From positions 9,447,863 to 9,511,862 of the forward strand of contig OZ234496.1 of NCBI GenBank assembly GCA_965153455.1: a DNA stretch of 64,000 nucleotides. The letters are read 5' to 3'. This DNA is from Sphagnum compactum. Taxonomy: Eukaryota; Bryophyta; Sphagnopsida; Sphagnales. The position numbers and the translations under genes were made by a program. Positions within the stretch are counted from its first letter, which is position 1. Every line of letters starts with the position of its first letter. The notes below the pieces were generated by a model, which saw only the letters and a list, made by a program, of their open reading frames with translations, ran no database searches and was not told where the DNA came from. Of this stretch, positions 33,070 through 43,146 are shown in pieces.

Positions 33070-34159
33070 TGACGCGCTCCCAAGTTCCTTGTGGACCCAC
33101 TCGAGGGTCCAAGTATGCGGCAATGCGGAAGCGGTTGGAACTTGGAGCCGCTCCCTAGCTCACAACACTTGAGGGGTAGAAGGGTGTGTTGGAGCTCCGG
33201 GATGGGACTAGGAAGAGTTGACAAGCTTGACTCACTCACACGGACCCTCCATTAACCACTCCAAGTGGTTAGTCCAAAGTTGGAGCACCTTTGGTGCTAG
33301 GAAGAGCCACGGCCCGGACCTTGGGGAAGCCATCACCTTCCCCCTTGGGACTCATGTTGAATCCTTTTTGGTGTTGGGACAAGCCACGGGTGAACTCGGA
33401 CTCACTTTGAACACACACACACTCCGGGCTCGGGAGTAAGCCACCACCTCACTCCCTTTGGTGGGGAAGCCAGCACCTTCCCCCTTGGGGAAGCCAACCA
33501 CTTCCCCCCTTATAGTATACTCTGTGACTCTCCACGGAGGCTACATCCAAATGGCTATTTTTCCCGGGACTCCCGCGTGGGAGTCCCGAAATCGCGCCAA
33601 ATGGGACTCCCGCGACTTTGGAGCCCCATAACATTGCGAGCAGACCTCGGATCGCGATGCGGTCTGAAGCAAAGTTGTAGATCTCGTCGAGACCTTTCCA
33701 ACGGTATGTCGCACGTCCTCTGCAGCCCAGTATTTCGGGTCGATTCCCGACTTTTAGTGGTCGGGAGTCAAAACTGGACGACTCCCGGGAATTCGACTCC
33801 CGGGCCTTCTTTTGGCCATAACTTGTGTTTCAGATGTCCAAATGAGCAATGCGAGCCCATTTTGGACATCTACACTTCAAGTGCTTTCCATTGATATAAA
33901 GTGCAAAACAAGCCATGGAGTTTTGACCCCTCAAAACGCTCTCTGAAGTTTCGGGAGTCCCTCCGGGACTCCAACTCTCACCAACTCCCAACGTGGGAGT
34001 TCACTTGGGAGTGTGAGGGTTCACTCCCTCACACTCTCTGGACTCTTTGCACTCCTTGCACTCCCGGGAGCATGTGATGTGCCTCCCGGGTCTACTACTA
34101 GGCCCGCAACCTCACAACCCCCTTGCCTTGGTCGCAAGCCAAAGGCTAGGGTTGCGACA
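33070..34159 (-). repeat. 5' LTR of the 29539-34159 element
   Basis: This right copy adjoins the primer-binding site and so acts as promoter LTR. The TATA-like minus-strand sequence ACTATAAGG lies at about 33506-33521. It is nearly identical to the left LTR. Confidence 0.95.
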
Positions 34160-35203
34160 GTGAATGTGGACTAACACCATCTGATGCTAACCCCAACCTC
34201 ACATGCCTAGGGTCACGCTCAAACTCTGGCCATGTTGACTCCACATGCTTGTGAGCAGGAGAGTCAACCGGTAACCTCATAACACCAGGCTCTGATCGAT
34301 GTTCCTTATGCCAAACCATTAACTCGGCCAAGTCTATACATCGATACATGTGCAGCAAGCGAGGAATAATGGGAAACCACCTTACTGATTTCCTGGGCAC
34401 CTTCTCTGTAAGCATCTGAGGATCATATCGAGCCTCTTCACATGTACTGCACTCCGTTAAATGGGCATTGTTCCCATGAAATAACATGCAGTCATTAACA
34501 CATGCATGGACAATTTGATACTCCATGCCTATGGAGGATAAAATCTTTTTAGCCTCCTTCCAAGATCCTGGCAAAACATTTTCCTCAGGTAGCAAGAGGC
34601 TATGACAAAACTGGAAAATGTCTGACAACATAGTATTGCTTGCCTTGTGTTTTGCTTGGATGTTTAACAACCCCAGTATGGCTGCTAAACGGCTTAACCT
34701 TGCACCTTAAAAAATAGGTGTTTGAGCATGTGCCTTCGCCTCTTGCCACTGCCGTTGTGCCTGGGCAGTATGTTGATGACGTGGATCATCTGCATTGGCT
34801 CCTTCATCATGTGGGTTGCCAGACATATCATCAACTATGTTAAGTCCAAACCAGTCAACCATGAAGTCATCCATTGCTTGTTCTTGGTTTGCAGGCAGTG
34901 GTGCTTCCTGAACTGGTTGAGAGACACCTTCATCATGAGCAGACAAGTCATTTGATGAAGAATGAGTTGATGAAGAGTCTGATTTGTCTGGCATGCCCAT
35001 TTCCCAATATGTTGCTCTCAACCTCCGTGGCAGCATGTCTTCAGAAGGCCGAATATTCTATGCAATACCAAATCCAGAATATCTTAACTATATACCAAAC
35101 ATAGTTGCATATTACATTATAAATAAAAAATGCCAAAATGCATGTATATAGATATGGTATGTTATGTCTTAAACAAAGTACATAGTTCAGAAATGGTGGA
35201 ATC

Positions 35204-35613
35204 CTAATTCCACTCATAGTGTGTAAACAACTCATCTCCTGATCTGATCGTCCTAGTAGCTAACACCAGGCAATGGTCTTCATGATAAGTCTCGCCATAT
35301 GGTGCTGGAGGAGGTCCCTCAACAAAAACCCACTCACAATTAGCCCTACGCTTAGCCGACTCCCCATCGTACTGTTGATGAAACCAGCAATGTTTCCAGA
35401 ACGTATGGGGTCTCCATCTATCACCCTCACATCACTATGCCTCCTAGTGCTACCAGCAAAGGTGTCCATCTCAAGAGCAAAGGTCTTCCACTCAGGATGT
35501 TGTCTGAGGATCATGTTCCAATGTCTTCTCTTATAGATAGGCCCACCATAAGGGAACAAAGTAGGACCCTCTCTCTCCTTACTTTCTACTCTTTGGGAGA
35601 CATCCCATTCCAC
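35204..35613 (-). pseudogene. SET-domain segment carried by the CACTA element
   Basis: The minus-strand frame from 35613 contains YKRRHWN, then VIDGDPIRSGNIAGFIN, the part of the SET domain that forms the pseudoknot-like S-adenosylmethionine pocket (usually GNxARFxNHSC). After a small frameshift at about 35355-35370 the next frame continues RRANCEWVF and ends LVLATRTIRSGDELFTHYEW with a stop at 35204. This is the canonical SET C-terminal strand (GDELxxxY). The N-terminal SET part and any pre-SET cysteines are missing. SET enzymes methylate lysines of histones and other proteins. It lies upstream of and in the same sense as TNP2, so it was probably captured by the CACTA element. The frameshift makes it non-functional here. 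Confidence 0.7.
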
Positions 35614-35642
35614 CCTCTTCCATTGCTACTCAAATGGACTAG

Positions 35643-36200
35643 GTTGTGGATTTAGACTCCCCAGCCATTTGGGCTAGGGTCATCGCAAAGAGGGTTGCTC
35701 TATTCAGGAGGGTTATGCTCATGGCCATGGAGAACTTGTCCATTACACAACATCGAGACACCTTACGATATGCACACACATGAGGTGGCAGTTACAAACC
35801 TAAGATGAAACAATTTGATGTTGGTGATTTTGTGTATCTCTAATGGCAACCTAATGATACTCTAGACAATTTTTCCGGTCGCACTATCTTGAGGATTGAG
35901 GCGATCAGGCCTTCAGGTGTGTTGGAGTTGTAAGGAGCTAACGAACGCACAATTTGGGATCACTCCAAAAACTGTGCGCCTTGCCACCTGCCGAACTTAA
36001 ATCCTACCATCATCATGTCGACTTAGATTCTTCCACTTGACTATCCATGTTAGGTATGTCAGAGGATAGACGATGCTGATCAAATGTTGCTTTGCGATAA
36101 TTGTAATGGTCGATACCATCTATTCTACCTCAAGCCGGAGCTCACTCAAGTTCCCATCGGCATTTGGTATTGTTCATCATGTTTTCCTGTAGCACCTTGA
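35643..36200 (+). pseudogene. Integrase C-terminal tail fused to a PHD-type zinc finger
   Basis: One frame runs from VVDLDSPAIWARVIAKR through FDVGDFVYL, the gypsy integrase GDxVxL motif, and GRTILRIEAIRPSGVLEL, to a Cys/His cluster at 36045-36185. The cluster is V-C, then LLCDNCNGRYH, then WYCSSC. This is the C4HC3 PHD pattern with one ligand Cys replaced by Tyr (HLFYL). PHD fingers read the histone H3 tail, so in an active copy it could target integration. Stops at about 35640, 35841, 35931, 36023 and 36051 all lie in one frame, at positions where TGG, CAA or CAG is expected. It is assigned to the DNMT element because it lies on the same strand between the same CACTA arms. Confidence 0.7.
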
Positions 36201-36429
36201 TTTCTACTCAGACCATGCCATGCTTTTCCCGGCTTAGGTCTTGGGGGGGGGGGGGTACATGAGAATTTCATCTCAACCTCTTCTTGTGCATTGTAGGTAT
36301 ATGTGCGTGCATCTCTTTTTGGTTGATTAATTTCTACTTTTGACTGGTTTTAATCTTTTTGTTTAGTAGAGTTCACTATGGATTTACACCCTTACGACAC
36401 CGTACGTCACGACACTACACATCACGACA
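36201..36429. other. 3' end of the DNMT element with a G-run
   Basis: A run of about 13 G at 36242-36254 could be the remains of a polypurine tract. The sequence after it does not match 19135-19500, so a 3' LTR is not shown. Repeats of CACGACA-type words at 36395-36429 close the element before the CACTA arm resumes. Confidence 0.35.
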
Positions 36430-36440
36430 AGTTGCTTAAG

Positions 36441-36520
36441 TTGTAAATGTGAGGACTTGAACTCCTCACCTCCACATTGAGGAATCAAGTCTTTAACCAT
36501 TGCACCACCACCCCAAAAGG
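36441..36520 (-). repeat. tRNA-like segment (copy 4 of 5)
   Basis: Minus strand: GGTGGTGCAATGGTTAAAG at the A-box side and GGAGTTCAAGTCC at the B-box side. It is the counterpart of copy 3 in CACTA copy B and lies in the right arm of the outer CACTA. Confidence 0.5.
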
Positions 36521-37897
36521 TGATTTTCTTGGACAACATATTTGTAACGAACATGATTTTGGACCAACATATTGTAATTAACTTCCATGAATGTTTTTTT
36601 AACATGCATATGGTACTAAATAAACTTGAATTTTTTACACTACTTACATAAATAGGTAAGTTATAGGTAGGGTAGCCTAAGAAGGTAGGAGGTACTTATT
36701 AATAAATGCATGTACCTAGATAACATGTAGGTTATAGTCTACTAGGTCTTACAAATACCTACTAAATCTATGTTTATACCTACTTAATAGGCCTAGGTGG
36801 CATAACTTAGGTTTACTACATACTTAATAGGCCTAAGTCGCCTAGGTTAGGCTACCTATCTAGTAGTTAGGCCTAGGTCGCCTAGGCTATTAACCTAATT
36901 AGTAAGATTGGCTACCTATAGGTAATTAATAAAAATGATTAAAAATGATTGATGAATTATTAAACTATAGATAAATAAATAATATCAATGATTAATAATT
37001 GATTATTTCCTAAGAATTAATCAATATTAAACATTGAAAATTAAATAATATTACTTTACTATTAATTACTTGCTATTGGTTATTTAATATTAATTACTCA
37101 TTATTGATTATTTATTATGAATTAATAATTATCAATTAATATATAAAAATTATTGTTAACTAAAAAATTAGTTTTAAATAATCATTTATCAATAATTTTT
37201 TACAATTATATATTGACTACTATTAATTATTATAAACTACTATCAAATATTAACCAAAAATTTATATAAAATTAATAATTTGATAATAATTTTTAATCAA
37301 CTAACTAGTTGATGGATAAATTAATTACTGGTTATTAATTGACATTTATCTGGTGACCAATTAATTATATAAAATATTAATCATTATTGACCTAAATATC
37401 AATTATTAAATATTAACTAATTAACGTAATAAGTTTAAGTACCTATATGTGCTCAAAGGCAACATGTAAATAACTTATTAAATTTTAAAAGTAGCTACTA
37501 AGTGTAATATGCCTATCCTAGGGCCTACTAGTTATGAACCTAAGTTTGGTATGTACCCTATGCAAAATAAACTTGTAGGTTAAATAACCAAATTAGTATG
37601 GTCGATTTTACTAAATGTCAAATTAGAATGGCCAATTTGATTAATTGTAAATCACAATGGCCATTAAGTATGGTCAATTTGACTAAGCCTTGGTCATCTT
37701 GATGAACCTCTGGCCTTTTTGACCAAATGCTTGGTTTGTCATATGGTCAAAAAAATCACTTTAATCAAATGTCTCAATCAAAAGTAATTCATGTTTTTCA
37801 TGCCCCGAGCTTTTAGGCAAAAAACCATCCCCCTTGGTCAATGTGGACATTTCAACCAAGTTGGACCTTCTAAGAAATCAAGTTTTTTTTAATGATA

Positions 37898-39215
37898 ATT
37901 CATTATTATGTGGTAAATAGTTTTATTTTTATGTTATTTTAAATACCCTAGGTTATTTTAAACCTACCCTATGTTATTATATATTATTATGCCCTTGGTT
38001 ATACTTAAAATTATTTTATTTAAAACTAATATAAGTTATTTCAAATTATACCTTAGGTTATTCAAAATCATTCTACTTTATGTTATTATAAGTTATTTTA
38101 TTTGAAGGTATAATAACATAAAATAACCTAAAATAAAATAATAACTTTAGGTAAAATATCATGATCTAAGGTAAAATTACTTATTAAAAAATTACATATA
38201 ATAATTTAAGTGAAAATAACCTAGGGTAGAGTAATTTAAAATAATCAATAATAACCTCGATAAAATAACTTAAAATAGACACAAATCACATATGGTATAA
38301 TAACGAATAATAGCCTTTGTTAAAACAACCAATAATAACTTAAGATAAAATAAATTATAATAGTAAAAACAACCAAAAATAACTTACAATTTTTTTTTAA
38401 TAGCCAAAAATATTTTAAAATAATCAATAATAACCTATAATAGAATAACTAATAATAACCTATGATAAAAAAACCAAAAATAGTTAAAATTAACCTATGA
38501 TAAATAGTATACAATAATCTATAATAACAAATAATAATTTATGGTAAATAACATTGAATATCCAAAAATACATATTATAAAGCAGCCAAAAATAACATAT
38601 GGTAGTAACTGAAAATATCCAATAATAACCTACAATAAAATAACCAACAATAGCTAATGATAAAATAACCAATAACAACTTAAAATAAAATTACCAACAA
38701 TATCCAAAAAGAGCTTAAAATCAAATAACTTAAAATAGTCAATAATAGTTTATAATAAAATAATCAATAATAGCTTACGATAAAAACTTAGAATAGTATA
38801 AATAACCTATGGTAAAATAACTAAAAACAACTTACAATATAATAGCCAAAGTAGTTTATAATATAATAGCCAAGAATAGCCTATGGTAAAAGAATTTAAA
38901 ATAACCAATAATAGCCTAAGGTAAAATAACCTAAAATAACCAACAATAACCAATGTTAAAATAACATAAAATAACCAATAATAGTTATAATAGAATAACC
39001 ATTAATAACCTATGGTGATATAGCCTAAAATAGCCAACAATAGCTTACAATAGAATAACCATCAATAGCCTCTGGTAATATAACATAGGATAGCCAACAA
39101 TAGCTTCTAATGAAATAACATAAAATAGCCAACAACGGTGTACAATATAATTGCTTAAAACTGTCAAGAATAGCCAAAATTTGCCAAAATTTGTCAAAAA
39201 TTGCTTAGGGTAAAA
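37898..39215. repeat. Long AT-rich degenerate tandem repeat
   Basis: About 1.3 kb of imperfect 20-25-nt units of the form AAAATAACCAATAATAGCCTA, with variable TATGGTAAAATAAC words. No gene can be read through it. It starts just past the outer CACTA target duplication. Confidence 0.8.
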
Positions 39216-39221
39216 AAAAGG

Positions 39222-39300
39222 TGATTTGTTTAAATAGTGATTCAATTGTTAAAGACTTGTTCCTCAAACATGAGGTGAAAAATTCAAACCATCACACTTG
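39222..39300 (+). repeat. tRNA-like segment (copy 5 of 5)
   Basis: It reads TAGTGATTCAATTGTTAAAG, then AAAATTCAAACC about 35 nt on, in the same arrangement as copy 3. It is more decayed and outside any CACTA element I can delimit. Confidence 0.4.
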
Positions 39301-42300
39301 CACTTGAAGTTGTTGAACAAAATGTTTAAGTGGGCTAGGTTTCTAGCGTAAGCTTCTTAGTGTAGTGAAGGTTCCTATGTGTTTAACCTAGGTTTGTAAT
39401 GAATTTGATTAACTATTGATGAATTCAATTACCTATTAATGAATTCATTTGAAGCAATTGGTCCTTGTTTATTAAAGGGTTGTCCACTTTCACCATGGTA
39501 AATTTATTCAATTTCTTTCAAAATCTAATGAAGCACAAAATGAATTTGGACATATATTAATGTAATAGGGGGTATAATTGTCGAGTTTTTCAAATCATTT
39601 GAAGCAAAACCATCTTTATTTGACAATCCTTCATCACCTCTTCCAACAACTACAACTCTTATCATCAAAATCATCAACATTGTCCTAAGTAAACAAGAAT
39701 ATTTGCCAAAATAAAGATGGTTCATCATAGACCATGGTGCAAGGATTCTTTTTTAAATTACAAAATTATGATTTTATGAAGGAAGTTGTGTTTGTAAACT
39801 GGGGAATACATTTCCAATAAAAGGTACTACCAAACTTTTATCCCTTGATATTCTAATAATCACAAAGGGTATTACAACATATTAGGCAGAAGTAAATTCA
39901 TCCCAAAATCGGGTATTGCAACCAACATGCTAACTCTAAAACTAAAGGTACAATGGTTTAAGATGGAAATTGAGAAAGAATTATGGTGGAGCTTGAAACA
40001 AGGTTGACCATAAGGATGGTAGCTATAGATTTACTAGGATAGTTCCTATGACATGTCCAATTCCATGAAAAAAAGAACAAAATGGGGGAGTATAAGGAAA
40101 AAGTTTTATATTGAAAATGGGAGGTACTAGAATTTTTGTGTGTTAATCCTCTTCATCCACAAGGCTCATCCTTGAAGAAAGTCCACTAGGCTACCATCTA
40201 AAGTTTCTTTTTCTTGAAATTGTCGCAATTCTTCCAAACATTTCTAAAGTTGAAATTTTTCATTGTCCCAAGTTTCTAAACTAGACAAAACAATTTCATG
40301 ATACCAAAAACATTTTTTTTCAATAGGGTCTCAAACAAGTTCTCAAAAGGTCTCCCATTTTGACATCATAAAAGTCCTTTCCGATAAGATCCTTCCCATT
40401 TGTTATGGTATCAAATATCCTCTAATTTTTTATGTTGGATTTTTAGTAATCACCTTCAATTCTTTTGGTTTGCCATTATGGATAATAACCACATGCTCCA
40501 ATTCCATTTTCAATAGTTGCACTCCTTGACTCCCCAAAGGTCCTCCTTTTGCACTCTCTTGCAAAATTTCCTTTAGTATTTTTTCATGTTATAAGTTAGC
40601 ACTATTAGCCAACTGCTACAATAAACAACTTAACAAAAACAATAAAGACTTTTTTTTTTTTAAATTGAGATTTTTTAGTATGAATCTTAACAACAAACAA
40701 AACAAAGACAAAATCACTTTGCAAAAAAAAGAACCATTTTTTCAGTGGAAACAAATAGTTCCAACTAGAACTTTCAAAATAAAAGTTCCTAAACCAAAAA
40801 AAAATTGTTCCATATCCGAGGTGTGGTCGCCAAATGTAAAGGCCACCACCTAATAATATTCCAAGATTGGGAAATGAAAGCAATAAGGATAAGAAGTGAA
40901 ATACACTTTCATAATTTTAAAACAATAAATAGTCACAATGTTTTTGAAAACAATAGTAAAAATAGACTATTGAATTTTTACAAAAACTCAAAACATCAAA
41001 ACCTAATAAGAAAATTGACAACATTCAAAGTTATGAATCAAATACGACTTCAAAATGAAAAAATAAAATAATTTGTAGTGAAAAAAACTGTTTCAAGAAT
41101 ACAAAGACTTGAATTACACTCAACATCAAACTACAATATGCAAGGTTTGTCAAACATACACAAAACCTTACCTCTAAGCACATCAAAACTATTGGCGCAA
41201 ATCTAAGTCCAAAATGATGATCTCATTGAAAATAGTAGATTTCCTAAAATCTTCTTAAAACTGATAGAAATCGATTTTGTTTATCGGTAAAATAATCCTA
41301 ACGGTCTTTTCTAACCTTTAACATTAAGATCAAGTGGAGAATGGAAACTTATGCATGAAAAACAATAAAAACAAGGTATTTTGTTTTGTTAAACATTTCC
41401 ATATACACAATTTCTTATACATTTTGTTTCTCTCATCTCAAGTAGCATTTTTATTTTAGGGGAAATGTTTATCTTTCCTTTATATATATATTTTTGAAAA
41501 TTTTCATTTTCTTAGTGTAGATTCAAAATTTTTTTGCTAAAGAATGAAAAAGTGCAAAAAATTTGAAACCACAAAAAAAACCCTGATCTCAGCATAATTG
41601 GTTTTAAGAATTTTGTACAAAATGGTAAATTTGTATGTCCATAACATTCATGGGAGGTTAATTTTGCATCATATCAGCACTTTAAGCATTGTACTGATCA
41701 TCTAATCTCAAGTGTTTATATCTCCATAATGCATGGGTTAGAACTAGCTTATTGCAATTACTCCAAGTACATTTTGATAGTGTACATCCCATATGTTGAA
41801 GGTGAGAATGTTGTTAATAAAGTTTTCACCCAACCATAGCTTATTAAGGTTTTCCACCCATTCACTTTGTATATGTTGTGCCAAGGGGTGGGAAATTTGA
41901 AATGGGAAAATGTTACCCATGGGACTCTGACATGCTAAAGTGGACATGCATATGTGGTATCATGACATTACATATATGCTATGTGCATGCATGCATGGAT
42001 TCATATGGTGTGGTATAATTGCTATGGGGGAACATGGTATGACATAAAGACAATGGCTGACTTGCCATGCCATGTGTTTATGTGTAACTTGTAACTTGCA
42101 CACATGGCAACCATGCCAACATGGTAAAATAGATTCTTGGAAGCCATGAATGGTACACATTGCGCCTATTGCACACATTGTGATGACATAGTTCACTTTT
42201 GCACTAGTTGACCTTAAAACTCTTGGGCATCCTTAACATTTCTTCAACACTAGGGGCCCAAAACATCTTTCCCCATCTTTTCAATCAGTATCATTTCATG

Positions 42301-43146
42301 TAGGCAATGGGTTAAATAAACATTTCAATTTTAGGCATGTTTTCTTCTATATCAATAAATATGGCAATAAATTCCTCTCCTTGTGGACACACCAAGCCAA
42401 TGTGTCCTTTTAATTCAATTTGGCTACAAATCAGATATGAAACTAAAAAAATTGATCATCCTTATATATTGTTGACTACCTACTCCAACTTAATGTAAAG
42501 ATCTGGTGATTTTAGTTTCAATTTTGAAACTGGCCATTAAAAACCCCAAAAATCACTTAATTATCAGAAGTTTTATTCTAGAACTTGGGAAATTTTGATT
42601 TCAATGTTTTGGAAGAAATGCTAAAGCTATGCACTTGTGCAGCTATCTCTTCTTAATTCCCGTTCAGTTTGATCCACCCTGGATAAAGGATGAACAATCA
42701 ATGCATCTGCAAACTCATGAATAGAGAAGGAAAATAAAAAAGGGTTTTCACTGGAGTTGGATAGTTATTTGATTCTTTAGTAAAGTCTAGTTATGGTTAT
42801 CTGGACAAACAAAAATGAATGAACCTTTGGTATTATATTTTTCAAAAACCTCTCCAAGAACAAGCAATTTTTTGGTGAAATAATCAGCAAAGAGTTGATG
42901 GGTTTCATAAGAGGTTATTTCACTCTTCTTAGAATTTTTTGAGAATTGCAGTTACCTACCTGAATTAGATTTTTTGAGAACCATGATTATGAGATTTGGT
43001 TTTTTTAAATTTTTGATAACCATGGCTATGTATATTTTAAACTGTCATTTATTTGGTGTCAATTCTAATAACCACCCAACACTCGTCTCACTAGCCTTTT
43101 TCATACTAGCAATATATCGCCAAAATGTGAAATATTTTAAAAAAAT
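39301..43146. other. Unrecognised AT-rich region
   Basis: No gene or mobile element could be named. Minus-strand sequence between 40620 and 40140 looks weakly protein-like (for example LEHVVIIHNGKPKELKV) with stops. The stretch 41960-42200 is rich in CATG-type words. Homopolymer A and T tracts are frequent. Confidence 0.3.

Larger units (their letters stand above)
29539..34159 (-). mobile_element. Young non-autonomous LTR retrotransposon (4621 bp)
   Basis: Two 1090-bp LTRs (29539-30628 and 33070-34159) begin TGACGCG and end GCGACA and are flanked by GTGAA at 29534-29538 and 34160-34164. The primer-binding site and polypurine tract place the 5' LTR on the right, so the element reads on the minus strand. 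The 2441-bp interior holds truncated gag and the end of a protease region but no RT, RNase H or integrase. It is therefore non-autonomous (LARD-like) and needs proteins from a relative. I noticed one LTR difference, 30422 A against 33953 G, which implies a very recent insertion. It sits inside the TNP2 coding exon. Confidence 0.96.
27596..35036 (-). pseudogene. TNP2 (Transposase_21) gene, split by an LTR retrotransposon
   Basis: Exons on the minus strand are as follows. 35036 to 34165: an acidic N-terminus, then LAAILGLLNIQ, KEAKKILSSIG, HACVNDCMLF, CSTCEEARYDP, RWFPIIPRL and RLGLASDGVSPH; an in-frame TAA lies at 34707. 29533 to 29252: PVVVMNYNLPPWLSMK and LKTLWDGVWAYDG, resuming exactly where the LTR insertion broke the frame. 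Intron 29161-29251 (GT/AG). 29160 to 28564: GYKACSTC, KIVYLGHTKFL and LDPMHIEGNVGKAI. Intron 28403-28563. 28402 to about 27965: KTHGYHRLLQHILPVAI and HCRWMYWLERYMAVLKGYVRN. A frameshift leads into 27934-27596. The protein family binds and cuts CACTA ends. The stop, the frameshift and the insertion make this copy inactive. Confidence 0.85.
26154..35640 (-). mobile_element. TNP2-type CACTA element, right end lost
   Basis: The left terminus CACTACTACATATTATG lies at 26154, followed by a subterminal repeat block to 26690. Then, on the minus strand, come a DUF4216-type ORF and a multi-exon TNP2 (Transposase_21) gene, with a SET-domain segment upstream. No matching AGTAGTG terminus or TCGCAA-rich block was found before the plus-strand integrase tail at 35643, so the right end is deleted or rearranged. 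It is interrupted by the LTR element 29539-34159. Without that insertion it is about 4.9 kb. Confidence 0.82.
19135..36429 (+). mobile_element. DNMT-bearing Ty3/gypsy-like element with nested insertions
   Basis: Between the two arms of the outer CACTA, plus-strand retroelement parts occur in order: leader, gag with two zinc knuckles, protease, cytosine DNA methyltransferase, then (after later insertions) an integrase C-terminal tail with a PHD finger. The boundaries come from the CACTA homology, and the element would start TGTCATGC and end near CGACA. No second LTR and no matching 5-bp TSD were found, and RT, RNase H and the integrase core are missing. It is a decayed, internally deleted copy. 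That the 5' and 3' pieces belong to one element is inferred from shared strand, position and PHD/DNMT novelty. Confidence 0.65.
18695..37894 (+). mobile_element. Outer CACTA element, split by nested insertions
   Basis: The left terminus CACTACAAGAAATCATGG lies at 18695, with ATA before it at 18692-18694. The left arm 18695-19134 matches copy B 17854-17350 in inverse orientation. After the nested elements the right arm 36430-37894 resumes the match to copy B 17300-15716 and ends in a decayed TIR (TTTTAATG), followed by ATA at 37895-37897. The 3-bp duplication supports one element of about 1.9 kb, opened by about 17 kb of later insertions. Some 55 bp present in copy B between the arms are missing at the junction. 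Confidence 0.82.

Noticed and set aside
36242-36429. 3' LTR of the DNMT element after the G-run
   Set aside because: The sequence does not align by eye with 19135-19500, and no TG start or matching target duplication is present.
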